In this document: positions 35,226-46,442 of the stretch, one piece after another
How the letters are laid out: each line of letters opens with the position of its first letter
Numbering within the stretch: position 1 is the stretch's first letter
DNA from: Corylus avellana
Taxonomy: Eukaryota; Streptophyta; Magnoliopsida; Fagales; Betulaceae
Reading direction: 5' to 3'
Length of the DNA: 64,000 nt
Assembly: GCF_901000735.1 (NCBI RefSeq)
Contig: NC_081546.1
Span: 19,777,220-19,841,219, forward strand
Notes under the pieces: model-generated
Seen by the model: the letters and a program-made list of their open reading frames with translations, nothing else
What the model was told of the DNA's origin: nothing
Database searches by the model: none
Position numbers and translations under genes: made by a program

Positions 35226-38200
35226 ATGAGTAGCATGACGAGGAAGCCATGGCTCTTATTTGCTCTGCTTCTAATCATGTCTTTTTACAGAGCATGCTTC
35301 TCCATAGTTGGTGATACCCTTCCACCAGGTCACTCTCTTTTAGAGAGCGACACCATATTATCTCAAGGTAGCAAATTTGAGCTGGGTTTCTTCAAACCAG
35401 GCACTTCATCAAAAATCTACCTGGGCATATGGTATAAAGGGTTTCATGAGGAAATTGTTTGGGTAGCAAATAGAGAAAACCCTTTGTCTCACCCATCTTC
35501 CTCAAGACTTGAGCTCTCAGAAAATGGCAATCTACTCCTGTTTGAAGGTTCCTCCGAGATCCCAGTTTGGTCGACAAATTTGGCATTTCCCCAGTTAAAT
35601 ATAACGGAAGCAGTACTTCGTTATGATGGAAATTTTGTTTTGAGAGGTAGATCGAACACCTCTACTATATTTTGGGAGAGTTTCGACCATCCAACCGATA
35701 CATGGCTGCCAGGTGCAAAGCTTGGGATCGATATGGTTACTGGAAAACCACAGCAGCTCATTTCATGGAAAAATTCAGAAGATCCAGCACCTGGTGTGTT
35801 CTCCTTGGGGTTAAACCCAAATGGAAGCAATCAGTTTCTCTTAGAGTGGAACAAATCCCAAATCTATTGGAGTTCGCAAGTTCATAATGGAACATCTCTC
35901 CGCTCATTTTCTGAAAGGACCCTTATCTTCAACGGAAGTTTTGTGTCAAGTAAAAATGGAAGTGAGAGATATTTTACTTACTCTGTTCCTAATCCTTCTA
36001 CCCTTGCTATATATCGAATTGACCAAACAGGACAGATTAGGATACTGCTGTGGCTGCCTGTCGCCTCCGTTTGGAATACACTTTGGTCTACACCGACGAA
36101 CATATCTGATGTCTACGCTTTGTGTGGTGCATTTGGCGTGGTCCAATACCCTGACAATTCCTCAAATCCTTGTGAGTGTCTAGAAGGTTTCAAACCATTT
36201 TCCATGGAAGACAACAGACTAAATGATTGGTCAGGCGGTTGTGTGAGGAAATCTCCTTTGCAATGTGAGAATAATACGCATACTAATGTCAAAAAAGATT
36301 GGTTCATGAAAATATCAAACATGCGATTGCCTGTTTATTCGAAAGAATATAATTTGGCCTTGAATGCTAGCAGATGTGAATTGGCATGCATGGAAAATTG
36401 TTCTTGCGCAGCTTATGCTTATAATAGGAGCGGGTGTATGATATGGGAAGGAGCTCTTTTGAACTTACAACAACTTCCATATGGTGGCGAGATTGGACAA
36501 GATATCTACCTCAGACTTGCTGCTGCTGAGTATCCAAGTACCCAAGGTGAAAAATATACACAAATTTATGTTATCTTTCCTTTTGAACTAATACTTAATT
36601 TCTCTTTTATGGTTTAGCTAATAGTGATTACTCTCATCAGAATCAGGCAAAAAATGGAAAGTATTGGTAGCTGTGCTGGTCCCTGCAACAGGGCTTATCT
36701 TATGCCTCTCAATTTGATTTTCATGCAAAGGAAGGCTCAAACGGAAAGGTAAGTGCATGTGAATATTCTAACCGTATATAAAAATCACTTAAAAAAAATT
36801 ACAAGGAAGTCTACCTTAATCTAAGACAAGAAAATTGTCAAAAGTTCTTGTTCTTAGGGAAGTCACTTAACAAACTTTTCTAATGGCCTAACAATGAAAG
36901 GCAAATAGTATCATTAGTAATTGGTTAAGTTTGATGGGATCCTCCGACAAACTTCACCATGTCTTCGGGAAGGAGCTTTGCAGTTATTTGGTCATTTTAC
37001 TAAAATGGGAATGAATTCCTAAATTATTAGTTCTTATTTGCAAAAATGACTATACAAACTTACCTTTAGATACTGGAATTGCTCATAGTGGTTGAACTTT
37101 GGTGAACCTAATGATGTCACCTCAATTTTTCTATGACCAAACACTACATTTCCATGTATAGTGACCAATTCTTATCATTCTAGATCAAACAGGAGAGATT
37201 CCTTCAAGTTATAATCTACTATTATTTGATTTTGATGCTGAAATCCATGCAATCAATGATGAAATGAATACCAACAATAATATGAAGAAGAGAGAGAAGG
37301 ATGCTGAGTTGCCACTATTTAGTTATGAGAGTGTATTAGCTGCAACAAATAATTTCTCAGCCGAGAATAAACTTGGAGAAGGAGGTTTTGGACCTGTTTA
37401 CAAGGTATGTTACATTTTCCTCTTCCTGATGAATGCACTTTCATCACTATTAAGAAAACCAACATTAATGGTAAACCTTCATGAAAGTTTAAAGAGCTTT
37501 TGGTTCTTCTTCATAGGCAAAATTACTCAGAGGGCAAGAAATTGCAGTGAAGATGCTTTCAAAAAGATCTGGACAAGGTATTGAGGAGTTCAGAAATGAG
37601 ACAATACTAATTGCAAAACTCCAGCATAGAAATCTTGTCAGACTGTTAGGTTGTTGTATCGAGCAAGATGAAAAGATATTAATATATGAGTACATGCGCA
37701 ATACAAGTTTGGACTTCTATCTTTTTGGTAAGTGCACTTTTATGTATATATATGTGTATATATTTTTTTCTCATATGTTTCTAGGTTCTTAAGCACTAAT
37801 TTCCTTGGTTGTACTATTCAAATAGATCCAACCAAGAAAAAGATGCTAGGTTGGGAGACACGCATATGCATTATTGAAGGGATTGCTCAAGGGCTTCTTT
37901 ATCTCCATCAATATTCAAGGTTACGAATCATACATAGAGATTTAAAACCTAGTAACATTCTTTTGGATAGTGAAATGAATCCAAAAATATCAGATTTTGG
38001 CATGGCTCGAATAGTTGGAGGCAATGAAACACAGGCAAACACAAACCGAATTGTTGGAACTTAGTAAGTATGCAACTTGTTTTACACTAGTTGAGCAAGC
38101 TAAATTTCTCTTGTTTTACATTTACTTAGTAAGTAACATTCTCTTGGTACTTTCAATTCCTAGCTAAATTCATTGAGCAAGCTATTGATAGGTTCATTTA

Positions 38201-38783
38201 CTAAATTTTGGAATGTAGTGGCTATATGTCTCCCGAATATGCTATGGATGGTTTGTACTCAATAAAGTCTGATGTGTTTAGCTTTGGAGTATTGGTGTTA
38301 GAGATTGTGAGCGGCAGGAAGAACACAAGCTTCTATAACAACGAGTCACTCAGTCTTCTTAGATATGTATGTAGCTTTTATACTCTTCCAAATTCCTCAT
38401 ATTCTACAATAATCTTTTAAATTAAAATGCTATTACTTTTTACTTAAATTTTGTCTTATTTGAAATGAAACTAGGCTTGGGAGTTGTGGAGAGACGATCG
38501 AAGTTTGGACTTGATGGAGCCAACAATAGGATATGCTACTTTCACTTCTATTCTGTTGAGGTTCATTAACATTGGCCTTCTTTGTGTCCAAGAAAGCCCG
38601 ACTGATCGACCTACCATGTCTGATGTAATCTCAATGATTAGCAATGAACATGCACCTCTACCTACACCTAAGCAACCAGCGTTTTCCACAGGCCGAAATA
38701 TGATGGACACAAATTCAACAGTTGACAGTGCAGGAAATTGCTCGAAAAATAGTGTAACTATTTCAGCAATGGACGCCCGATGA
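35226..38783 (+). CDS. G-type lectin S-receptor-like Ser/Thr kinase gene with premature TGA in the TM exon
   Basis: A plasma-membrane receptor kinase gene with seven exons: 35226-36546, 36641-36748, 37184-37404, 37517-37727, 37826-38063, 38219-38366, 38475-38783. All phases join. Exon 1 (440 codons) gives a signal peptide ([17 protein letters not shown]), B-lectin domain ([21 protein letters not shown]), S-locus glycoprotein region ([11 protein letters not shown]), EGF-like segment ([10 protein letters not shown]...CECLEGFKP) and PAN domain ([13 protein letters not shown]). Exons 3-7 give an intact kinase: [45 protein letters not shown], ending SAMDAR. In exon 2, after GLILCLSI, codon 36715-36717 is TGA where the family usually has Trp, followed in frame by [10 protein letters not shown]. 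As read, the product is a 465-aa ectodomain ending in a hydrophobic tail, with no kinase. Expression and read-through are unknown. It belongs to the CES101-like group (inference). Confidence 0.88.
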
Positions 38784-39560
38784 TTGATTCTTATGTGAAA
38801 GAAACGAAATGTTGGAGAAGCAATCTTTTCAGCCTAATTTGGATGCATGTTGATATGCTACATAATTGTCACTAAATGTTGTCTTAGTTCACTCATTTTA
38901 GTTTTGTTGCCAATGATACTATAGATAAAAATGTTTTTTTTTTTTTTTGAAGGGCTATAGATATAAATGTTGCCAACAACTTCCAAGTGTCTCTAAAAGA
39001 TTATCGGTTATTGATTTCCTTCCCCTCCCTTAGTAGCTACCTGAAAGGGTTGAAATCTGAAATCTTGGCTTATTTCTTTTCATGTTTATTCATGTAAGAG
39101 ACGGAATGTTAACAACTAATTCAAGCATACATCTACTTAATATTTTAAACCCAAATTATGACTAATTCAACTACACATAAAAACTGTACATTTGAACATA
39201 AGAAATATCTACTAATGAGGTGAGGGATTTTCCTACCCATCTTCTCCATTGACCAGGTGCTTTAGGATGACTTGACAACTTGACTCTTCAAAACCTCTCA
39301 ACATTAAAATGTTTTTGATGATGAATAAAACAAAAAGCAAAAAAATCTCCAATCACCCATGAAATTGCCTCTCTAGCTAATTCTTGAGTGAATATTGAAT
39401 CAAGGTGATCAACGAAGATTAGACCATATTGTGGTGATAATTGTATAACGCGTCTTTCTCATAATAAAACAAATATTTTGGCATATGGTCCACAATCTTT
39501 GGAAATATAAAGATAATAAGAAAAATATATATAAAGATAATTATGTAATCAGACAAAATA
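38784..39560. repeat. Duplicated kinase 3'-flank, copy C (inverted relative to A and B)
   Basis: Directly downstream of the receptor-kinase stop codon. Read on the minus strand it matches 23060-24140 (CATATCAACATGCAT, GTTTATTCATG inverse, ATTTCCAAAGATTGTGG, GATGGGTAGGAAAATCCC). This ties the orphan blocks at 7.8-8.4, 21.8-22.2 and 23-24.1 kb to former kinase genes. Confidence 0.7.
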
Positions 39561-39829
39561 GAAAAGAAGAAAAATATAAAGATAATGACTCACGAGTTTG
39601 GCAACGGTTTTTAGAATAACTTATTTATTTATTTTTTTTTATTTTTTTTTTAAAAAAAAAAACTAAAAACTAAATAAAAGCATTAACAAATAAATTAAAA
39701 TATAAAACATTTAAAAATAGTTTTATTTTTATATCATATCACAACTATACAAAAAAGAAAAGAAAAAAAAAAAAAAAAAAAAGAGAGAAAGAAACCTCTT
39801 TAAAACATTTTCGGAATGTACCCATACCG

Positions 39830-40300
39830 CCCTTAAACTACCATCTCTAATCCCCTATTCCTCCTCTCCCATGCCTTTCTTGCCTCTTTTGAGGCTCCAA
39901 CTACCTCTTTGGAGGCCCTATCCATGGACTTTGGCGATTTATCATTTTTCAACAGCTCCGTCATCTCCTCCTCCACGGTAGATCATCTAGTCATCGCCTT
40001 TTTCAACCTTTCCTAGCCTCAGATATGCCCCCTTCTTGAAATCTTTGGACTTCGTTTTTTCAAAATCAAATCTGTCCTCCATTTTAGGAAGCCACAACCT
40101 TACACAGTTACACACACCACTCCACCATGCACCTAGGCCTCTCCACTACTAGCTACCGCCAACCCCATCTCCATCCGGCCACCACACGTCGGAGCCTGCT
40201 CCGCACGCGTTGACGCGTGTGCAGCATTATGCCATGTGTGAGTCCTGATTTCCTTTGCTCTGCCCCCTCCCACCACTGTTATCCCACTGTTATGCCATGC
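39830..40300. other. GC-rich non-coding island of unknown origin
   Basis: C-rich text (CCTCCTCTCCCATGCC, CATCTCCATCCGGCC, CACGCGTTGACGCGTGTG) between A/T-rich flanks. Stops in all frames prevent a gene call. It abuts the truncated left end of the kinase pseudogene, so it may be an inserted element. Confidence 0.35.
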
Positions 40301-40302
40301 TA

Positions 40303-41304
40303 ATACATATGTTTATATGTGTATATTTTTTCTCTCAGTATGTTTCTAGGTTCTTAAGCACTAATTTCCTTGGTTGTACTCTTTAAATAGATCCAACAAT
40401 AAAAAAATGTTAGGTTGGGAGATACGCATATGCATTATTGAAGGGATTGCTCAAGGGCTTTTTTTTTATCTTCATCAATATTCAAGGTTAGGAATCATAT
40501 CTAGAGATCTAACCGAGTAACATTCTCTTGGATAGTGAAATGAATCTAAAAATATCAGATTTTGGCATGGCTCGAATAGTTGGACTTGGAGGCGATGAAA
40601 CACAAGCAAACACAAAATGAGTTGTTGGAACTTAGTAAGTACTATGCAACTTGTTTTACATATGATATTTGCAATTTCCAATTAAATTCTCTTAGCAAGA
40701 TACTAAAAGAGTGATGTACCAAATTTTGGAATTTAGTGGGTACATGTTTGCCAAATATGCTATCAAGGGTCAATACTCGATAAAGTCTAATGTGTTTCGC
40801 TTTGGAGTATTGGTGCTAGAGATTATGACTGGCAGGAAGAACACTAGCTTCTTTAACACCGAGTCACTCAATCTTCTTAGTTACATATGTAGCTTTTATG
40901 CTCTCCCAAATTCTATGTGTTTTACATTAATCTTATAAATTAAAATGCTATTAGTTTTTAATTAAATTTAGTCTGATTTGAAATGAAACTAGGCTTGGGA
41001 GTCGTGGAGAAATGATTGAAGTTTGGACTTGATGGAGCCAACAATTAGATATGCTTCTTTCACTGCTATTCTGTTGAGGTTCATTAATATTGGCCTTATT
41101 TGTGTCCAAGAAAGCCCGGCTGATCGACTTACCATGCTTGATGTAATCTCAATGATTAGCAATGAACATGCACCTTTACGTACCTAAGCAACCAACATTT
41201 TTCATATGCCGAAAGATGATGGAGACAAATTCAATAGTTGATAGTGCAGAAAATTGTTCAAAAAATAGTTTAACTATTTCACAAATGGAAGCCCGATGAT
41301 TGAT
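40303..41304 (+). pseudogene. 3' half of an S-receptor-like kinase (exons 5-7), degenerate
   Basis: A tandem copy of the last three exons and introns of the 35.2-38.8 kb gene, beginning within the equivalent of intron 4 (TTTCTAGGTTCTTAAGCACT). Exon 5-like 40391-40634, exon 6-like 40737-40884, exon 7-like 40993-41299. Lesions: an indel-expanded T tract in [10 protein letters not shown], loss of the HRD triad (ISRDLT in place of IHRDLKPSN), a TGA in the activation segment (ACAAAATGA), APE region changed to FAKYAIKG, exon 6 donor GTATGT changed to ATATGT, and a frameshift near 41180. Non-functional. Confidence 0.88.
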
Positions 41305-42540
41305 TCTGTAGGGTTGGTCTCTTTTTATGTGGGGATCAACCCACGTGGACAAACAAAGGGTAAAACCCTTTTGTTTGCTATATAAGAGAAACACATGTAC
41401 GTGTGTTTATGAGAGACAAGAGAACATAATAAGAGCATCTCCAGCAGTAAGAGGTATTCTACCTAGTCAAAAAGCACAATTCTCTATTTTAGCTACTCAT
41501 TTTTTAATACCAACTCCAACAGATTCTTATTTCATTCTCTATTTTTTTTTAAAATATTATTTTTTAATCTTTTATTTTTTTTTTTGATCCGCGACCGCTT
41601 TTGCATCATCTTGTAAATTGCAATAGAATTGATTCACGCAGCATATCTGTGTGTTATTTTTATTTTTCCATTTTTAATTTGTCAATTATATGCATGCTAT
41701 TTAATTTTTTTTGGAGAGTTTTTAGGGATTCAAAAGACTTGAATTTGTATCATAAATTCATGAATAGAGAAGAGAGAAGAGATAGAAACGTTGAGGGAGG
41801 GAGAGAAGAGAGAGAAATGTTGAGGGAGAGAGAGAAGAGAGAGAAAATAATGTGTAAATTAATATTATATTCAACAATCTAGTGTGCTACAGTGAATAGC
41901 AATATGAAACTATTCACTGTAGCAGTTAAGGTATAATAGCTAATATGAAGCTATTCTGTTGGAGTAAAAAAAAAGAAAAAAATAGCTAAATGTAACTAAT
42001 ATCTCACTTTTAGCTACACTGCTGGAGATGCTCTTAAGAAGAGAAGAAAGAGTGCGACGCTGTAAGGAGAGAGAGAAGAGAAAAGAAGAAAAAGGTTTTT
42101 CTTAACTGCATCCATTAGAGATTGAAGGTCATTTGTGGTCCGATCTTGATGTAATTTTAGTATGTTACTCCTGACGACGAGTGATACGTATTGATTGTGG
42201 TCGATCTTTGAAATTCCTCTTTAGTTGCTTGGTTGCTAGTACCTACTTGGTAAAATCTTTCTTTATTCTTGTTGGAATCTACTTTAGAGTGATGAATTTA
42301 TGTTTAATCCAATAAGCATGTATTCTTGATGTGGTGATAACCTATAGATATTTCTCTAAGGAAGACAATAATAAACTCATTATTGTTGATAGTGGAAGAT
42401 TTGACTGGACTAGGTCCCGTGTTTTTTACCTTCGCATTGGAGGGTTTTCCACGTAAAAATCTTGGTGTTTTGCTTGTGGTTGCTTGATTATTATTTTGCA
42501 TTTGGAGTTTCTTTTTTGGGTGCTAGTGTGACTATTTAAT
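41305..42540 (+). mobile_element. Probable LTR fragment containing a MITE
   Basis: Begins TGTAGGGTTGGTCTC exactly where similarity to the kinase 3' flank stops, and has a promoter-like CTATATAAGAG near 41379, as in plant LTRs. The far boundary and any PBS were not found, so it may be a solo or truncated LTR. The MITE at 41433-42033 sits within it. Confidence 0.35.
41433..42033. mobile_element. 601-bp MITE with GAGCATCTCCAGCAGT termini
   Basis: Terminal inverted repeats GAGCATCTCCAGCAGT and ACTGCTGGAGATGCTC are perfect over 16 bp (left GAGCATCTCCAGCAGT, right ACTGCTGGAGATGCTC). Inner sequence has GA-rich runs (GAGAGAAGAGAGAAA) and paired motifs such as TAGCTA and CACTGTAGC. GAGCATCTCCA-type termini are common in plant MITEs of the PIF/Harbinger or hAT kind. 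The superfamily is not resolved here. Confidence 0.8.
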
Positions 42541-45500
42541 TTGCACAAAGAGAGGTAGATTAATTCCGTTGAGCATTTGAAATTAGTGTTCACCCTTAAC
42601 AGATTCTTTTTTGAAACAGTTTAATCTCATTCATTGACAAACGAGCATAAAGCTCAAACAACATAGAGCAAAGCTTTGAAGCAACCATAGCCGAAGCTAC
42701 GAGATTACAAGTATCAAAGATGACGTATTACATTTCAGACTCAAACAAAATCTGCTAACCTATGGCTAATTTTCAAATTAAACAACATATTTGCGCCAAA
42801 CAAACTCAAACCAATGCATAGGTAGCTCTTATTCCTCGGCATTGATGGCAGAGAACCCAGTTCTAGTCCTGCCGAGGTAGCTAGAAGTGGTCCCCCTTCA
42901 CAGCCAGAATTGAAAGAGATTTCTGCACCCCTAAGGTGAAATTATTTTTTAGAGCTGGTCACTAGTTACTTTAATGCCTTACATTAACAATGTAGAATGC
43001 ATTTGTTAGAATTTAAATTTGGGTTGATAAATTTATTGTTAAAACTTCCATTTTCTATTTTTGTATCTTTTTTGTTCGTTTGTATGAAGTTCAATAGCAT
43101 ATCAAGATCCTCTAATCATAAATCTAACTATTAATTCATGCCCTTGATGGTTTAATTGGTAGCCATGGGCGAAACTACCCCTGGGCTTGGGGGGACCCCA
43201 GCTCCCCCAAGCCAAGGGTGGTCTCCAAAATATATATATATACCTTTAAAAATTAACTTTTGCTCTCCAACAAATTTTGTAAAATATTTTGACCCCCCAA
43301 ACTAAACATTCTAGTTGCACCCTTGTTGGTAGCATTTATACCCAAAAAAAACACATTGTGTTTCTTGCATATGTTAAAAACACATTCTCTTCACTTTTAA
43401 TGATATTTTGATTATAAATATAAAATATTGATTTTAGGAAAGCCTCTTCTTTTCAAGAGTTGTGTGTTCTTCGCATTGACAACCTCTGTGGTGATGTGAC
43501 TAAAGCTCGTATAAGAAAAGTATTATGTAAGTTAATCACTTATTTTAAATTTTTTAATGTCTAACATTCTTCTCATACACTGTTTATTCAACTATTAAGT
43601 TGGCTATAAAACCGTTATTGTAGAGTTTGGCATGAGAAGTGTAACACCCCGATCCCATACTAGGAAGATGAGAAGAAGCCAACATAGAGTGGGTGGTTTA
43701 TAAAAGATAGTCATGGGTGTTAGTTTGATGCTTTAATCTCAATTATGGTTTAGTAATAATACTTCGAATTAATTACCAATTAGATAATTTGTAAGTGTTA
43801 TGGTATGGCGTTTACAGAAATAATGAAGATGGGCAGTGATTCCATGAAAATAACTAGGCACTTCAATTAATTCTCAAGTGCCACAAAATTCCTTATTGTA
43901 AGATACAGAATAATACAACAACTAACAAGAGCAAGCAACTGCTGGCTGTAGTGAAATACATATCACAGCTTGAGGCATACACTGCTTTTGGTTTTAGCAT
44001 CGTTTTTTACTCTTTGGCCACAAGGGCAATAATGTGCTATTCATTTATTTATTTTTGTGCGTGTGGGTTATTCATAAGTACTGTTGGCTAGAATAATGAA
44101 TTGTATTCTTGCTAAATTGATTTTCACATGTGTTCATGTGGATTCCTAAACTAGGTAGCTCTCAGCTTTTCCAAATTATACTGACTCGAATCATCAGAGT
44201 CAAGAACGCCATTCGGAGAAAGAAGGCGCCGAAGAGATATGAAAAATCGAGCCTGAAAAAGAAAAACTTTGTGCAGTCAGAGAAGTTCAAAAAGATAAAT
44301 ACATGCAAGCAGGTAAGGTTACTCTTCTTACCCATTGAAATGCTACAAGTCCGAACCAGCAGCCAGGCAAACCATATCCTCTACTGTTTACAAGCTGTTG
44401 AAAAGAAAGATGGGAAGGGCCCTGTTAATGCATGGTGAACGAAAGAACATGTGCAAAGGATACCAGAAGATCATGAAACAGATCTATACCAGTAGGAGTA
44501 GTGCACAAATAGAAAAGCATCCGCTCATTGATAAGCTAATAAATTTAAGATCTCGTCCAGCCTGCAGAAACAAAACAGACACTTCAAAACTATAATACAA
44601 ATTTGTGACTATTCTTATGCAAGTAACTGCAATATAGTAAAGAAACTTGAACATGAGCTGGGAGGACCCCCAGCCCAGCAGACCCCGTTTTCATTAGCAG
44701 GGTTTGGGCTCATATTTCAGGCGTGGCATCATATAGCCACGAGAATGTGACATTGTGCTTTGTTTTGACTGTGAGGAATTACAGTAAGACTCCTGAAATT
44801 AAGCCATATTATGTATTTTGTTGAGAAGAAAATGCAACCAAACTAATAGTCACCAGAAAAATTCCAGTGCCACAGAAATTCCCAACACGAAAAGAGAGCA
44901 TGATATAAAGTTGAGGACATGAGGTCTTGTTTGTTGCGTAGAACTTATTTATTTGAGATAGAAACACCTTGTGAGTCCAAGATACGGGGGAGGAGCATAT
45001 ATGTCTGTCGTAGGATAAAAAACCATAAGCACAGAGGTGGAATCACACCTATAATCTCTCTCTCCCCCACTTTTTTTTCTTCGTCGAGAATTTTGATATT
45101 AAAAAGGCCACCTTGTCCTGCATGTGCAACTCTTTCATAGTTATCGGCAAAGAGGAGAAATAATACAAGAAGTAGATGACACAGAACACCACCTGGTTAT
45201 TTGCTCCAGTGGCTAGCGGGTATAGTCAATCCCAAATTCATTTCTTTCCAAAGCACAAGGAGGGGGACGTCACTTCATTGAACCCAGGATATATCTCTTA
45301 AAGATGACATGACTAAACCCAGGGAGCATGAACCAGACCCTTTTATGAGCTCATAATTCAAGTGGCTACTGAAACTAGGAAAGAACAAAAATATCTAAGT
45401 CTATCAAAAGAGAGTTCCATTCCCCGCCCATATTTGAATAAACTCCATAATACTCGGCAAAGCCACATACTAAATAAACATACGCATACTTGATGTGGCC

Positions 45501-46442
45501 ATGGAAGAAAGGTCAAGTTGCTGGGTTTAAAGTGATTTTCAGTTTTAGCAGCTTAAGAGCTTCTCATATGTGGGGCCATTATGAGACATCAGGTTGAAGC
45601 AAGACCTATACGCTTTTGAAGCTTATATTGTAAGTGTCTTAGCATTAAAATAATTTTTAATTTTGGTCATCAGTTTATAAGTTATGGGCTTTTTTATGTG
45701 CAATGGCAGATATGGAATTTCATAAACTTCCTGCATATATAATTTTATTTTTAGGATTATTTTCTGAATTATGTTTGGTCTAGAGCATTCTAGAATTTCC
45801 AATTGAATTAGTAGCCTTTTATTGAGTTTTATGAAGTCTGTTGTTTATCAGTCAAATTAAGAGTCCTAGCCCTAGTAGATTAACTAAGAGTCAACAAGTC
45901 TATAAATATGCTTCATTATATTCAAAGAACTCAAATTTTGATCAATGGAATATTGGATGTTTTGAGTATTGAGGCATGTTGGGCTTAATATGTTTTATCT
46001 CCCTTCTTCTTTGGCATACTTCACATTACAGTCGAACAACCCCAGAACAGTCTTCTCTATTTTGTAACCTCAAACTAAGCCCTTCTCCTTACTCGTCCAA
46101 ACCCTAATATTCGCCAAATAACCCTTTCAGAAACCTGTTTGCTTCAAGAAACAGTACTCTGGTTTCTTTCCCGCTTAGTCAATCTTTGAACCAAGCCCTT
46201 TCCTCTAAAATTCTAGACCCTAGATTCAGAAATTCTTCTAACCCTAAGCCCACCACAATCACACATAGACAGAATCAATAAATCTATCCTAAGTCAATAC
46301 TTCCACCACAGCCCGAATTAGACATGACTCTTATATCAAGTTTCAGCAGGCTATGTTCAAAAAATATCCAAATGACTTGCAAGACTAAGACTCGCAAGAA
46401 AAACATGAAGGAAACTTCATATTAAAGTAAAGCCAAGTGTAC
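42541..46442. other. Intergenic, retroelement-like debris, no supported gene
   Basis: Contains a possible Gypsy-type LTR start (TGTAACACCCCGATCCC at 43631), a transcribed-LTR-like stretch with TATA CTATAAATATGC near 45900, and a basic ORF at 44130-44438 ([17 protein letters not shown]) that I do not recognise. The final exon expected for the MATE gene was not found here, so retroelement insertion or deletion may have removed it. Confidence 0.45.

Noticed and set aside
35887..36183. Alternative-frame ORFs inside the receptor kinase exon 1
   Set aside because: They overlap the intact 440-codon ectodomain frame and have no recognisable content.
44130..44595. Basic-protein gene ([17 protein letters not shown])
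   Set aside because: Short, compositionally biased, no recognisable domain, in retroelement debris.
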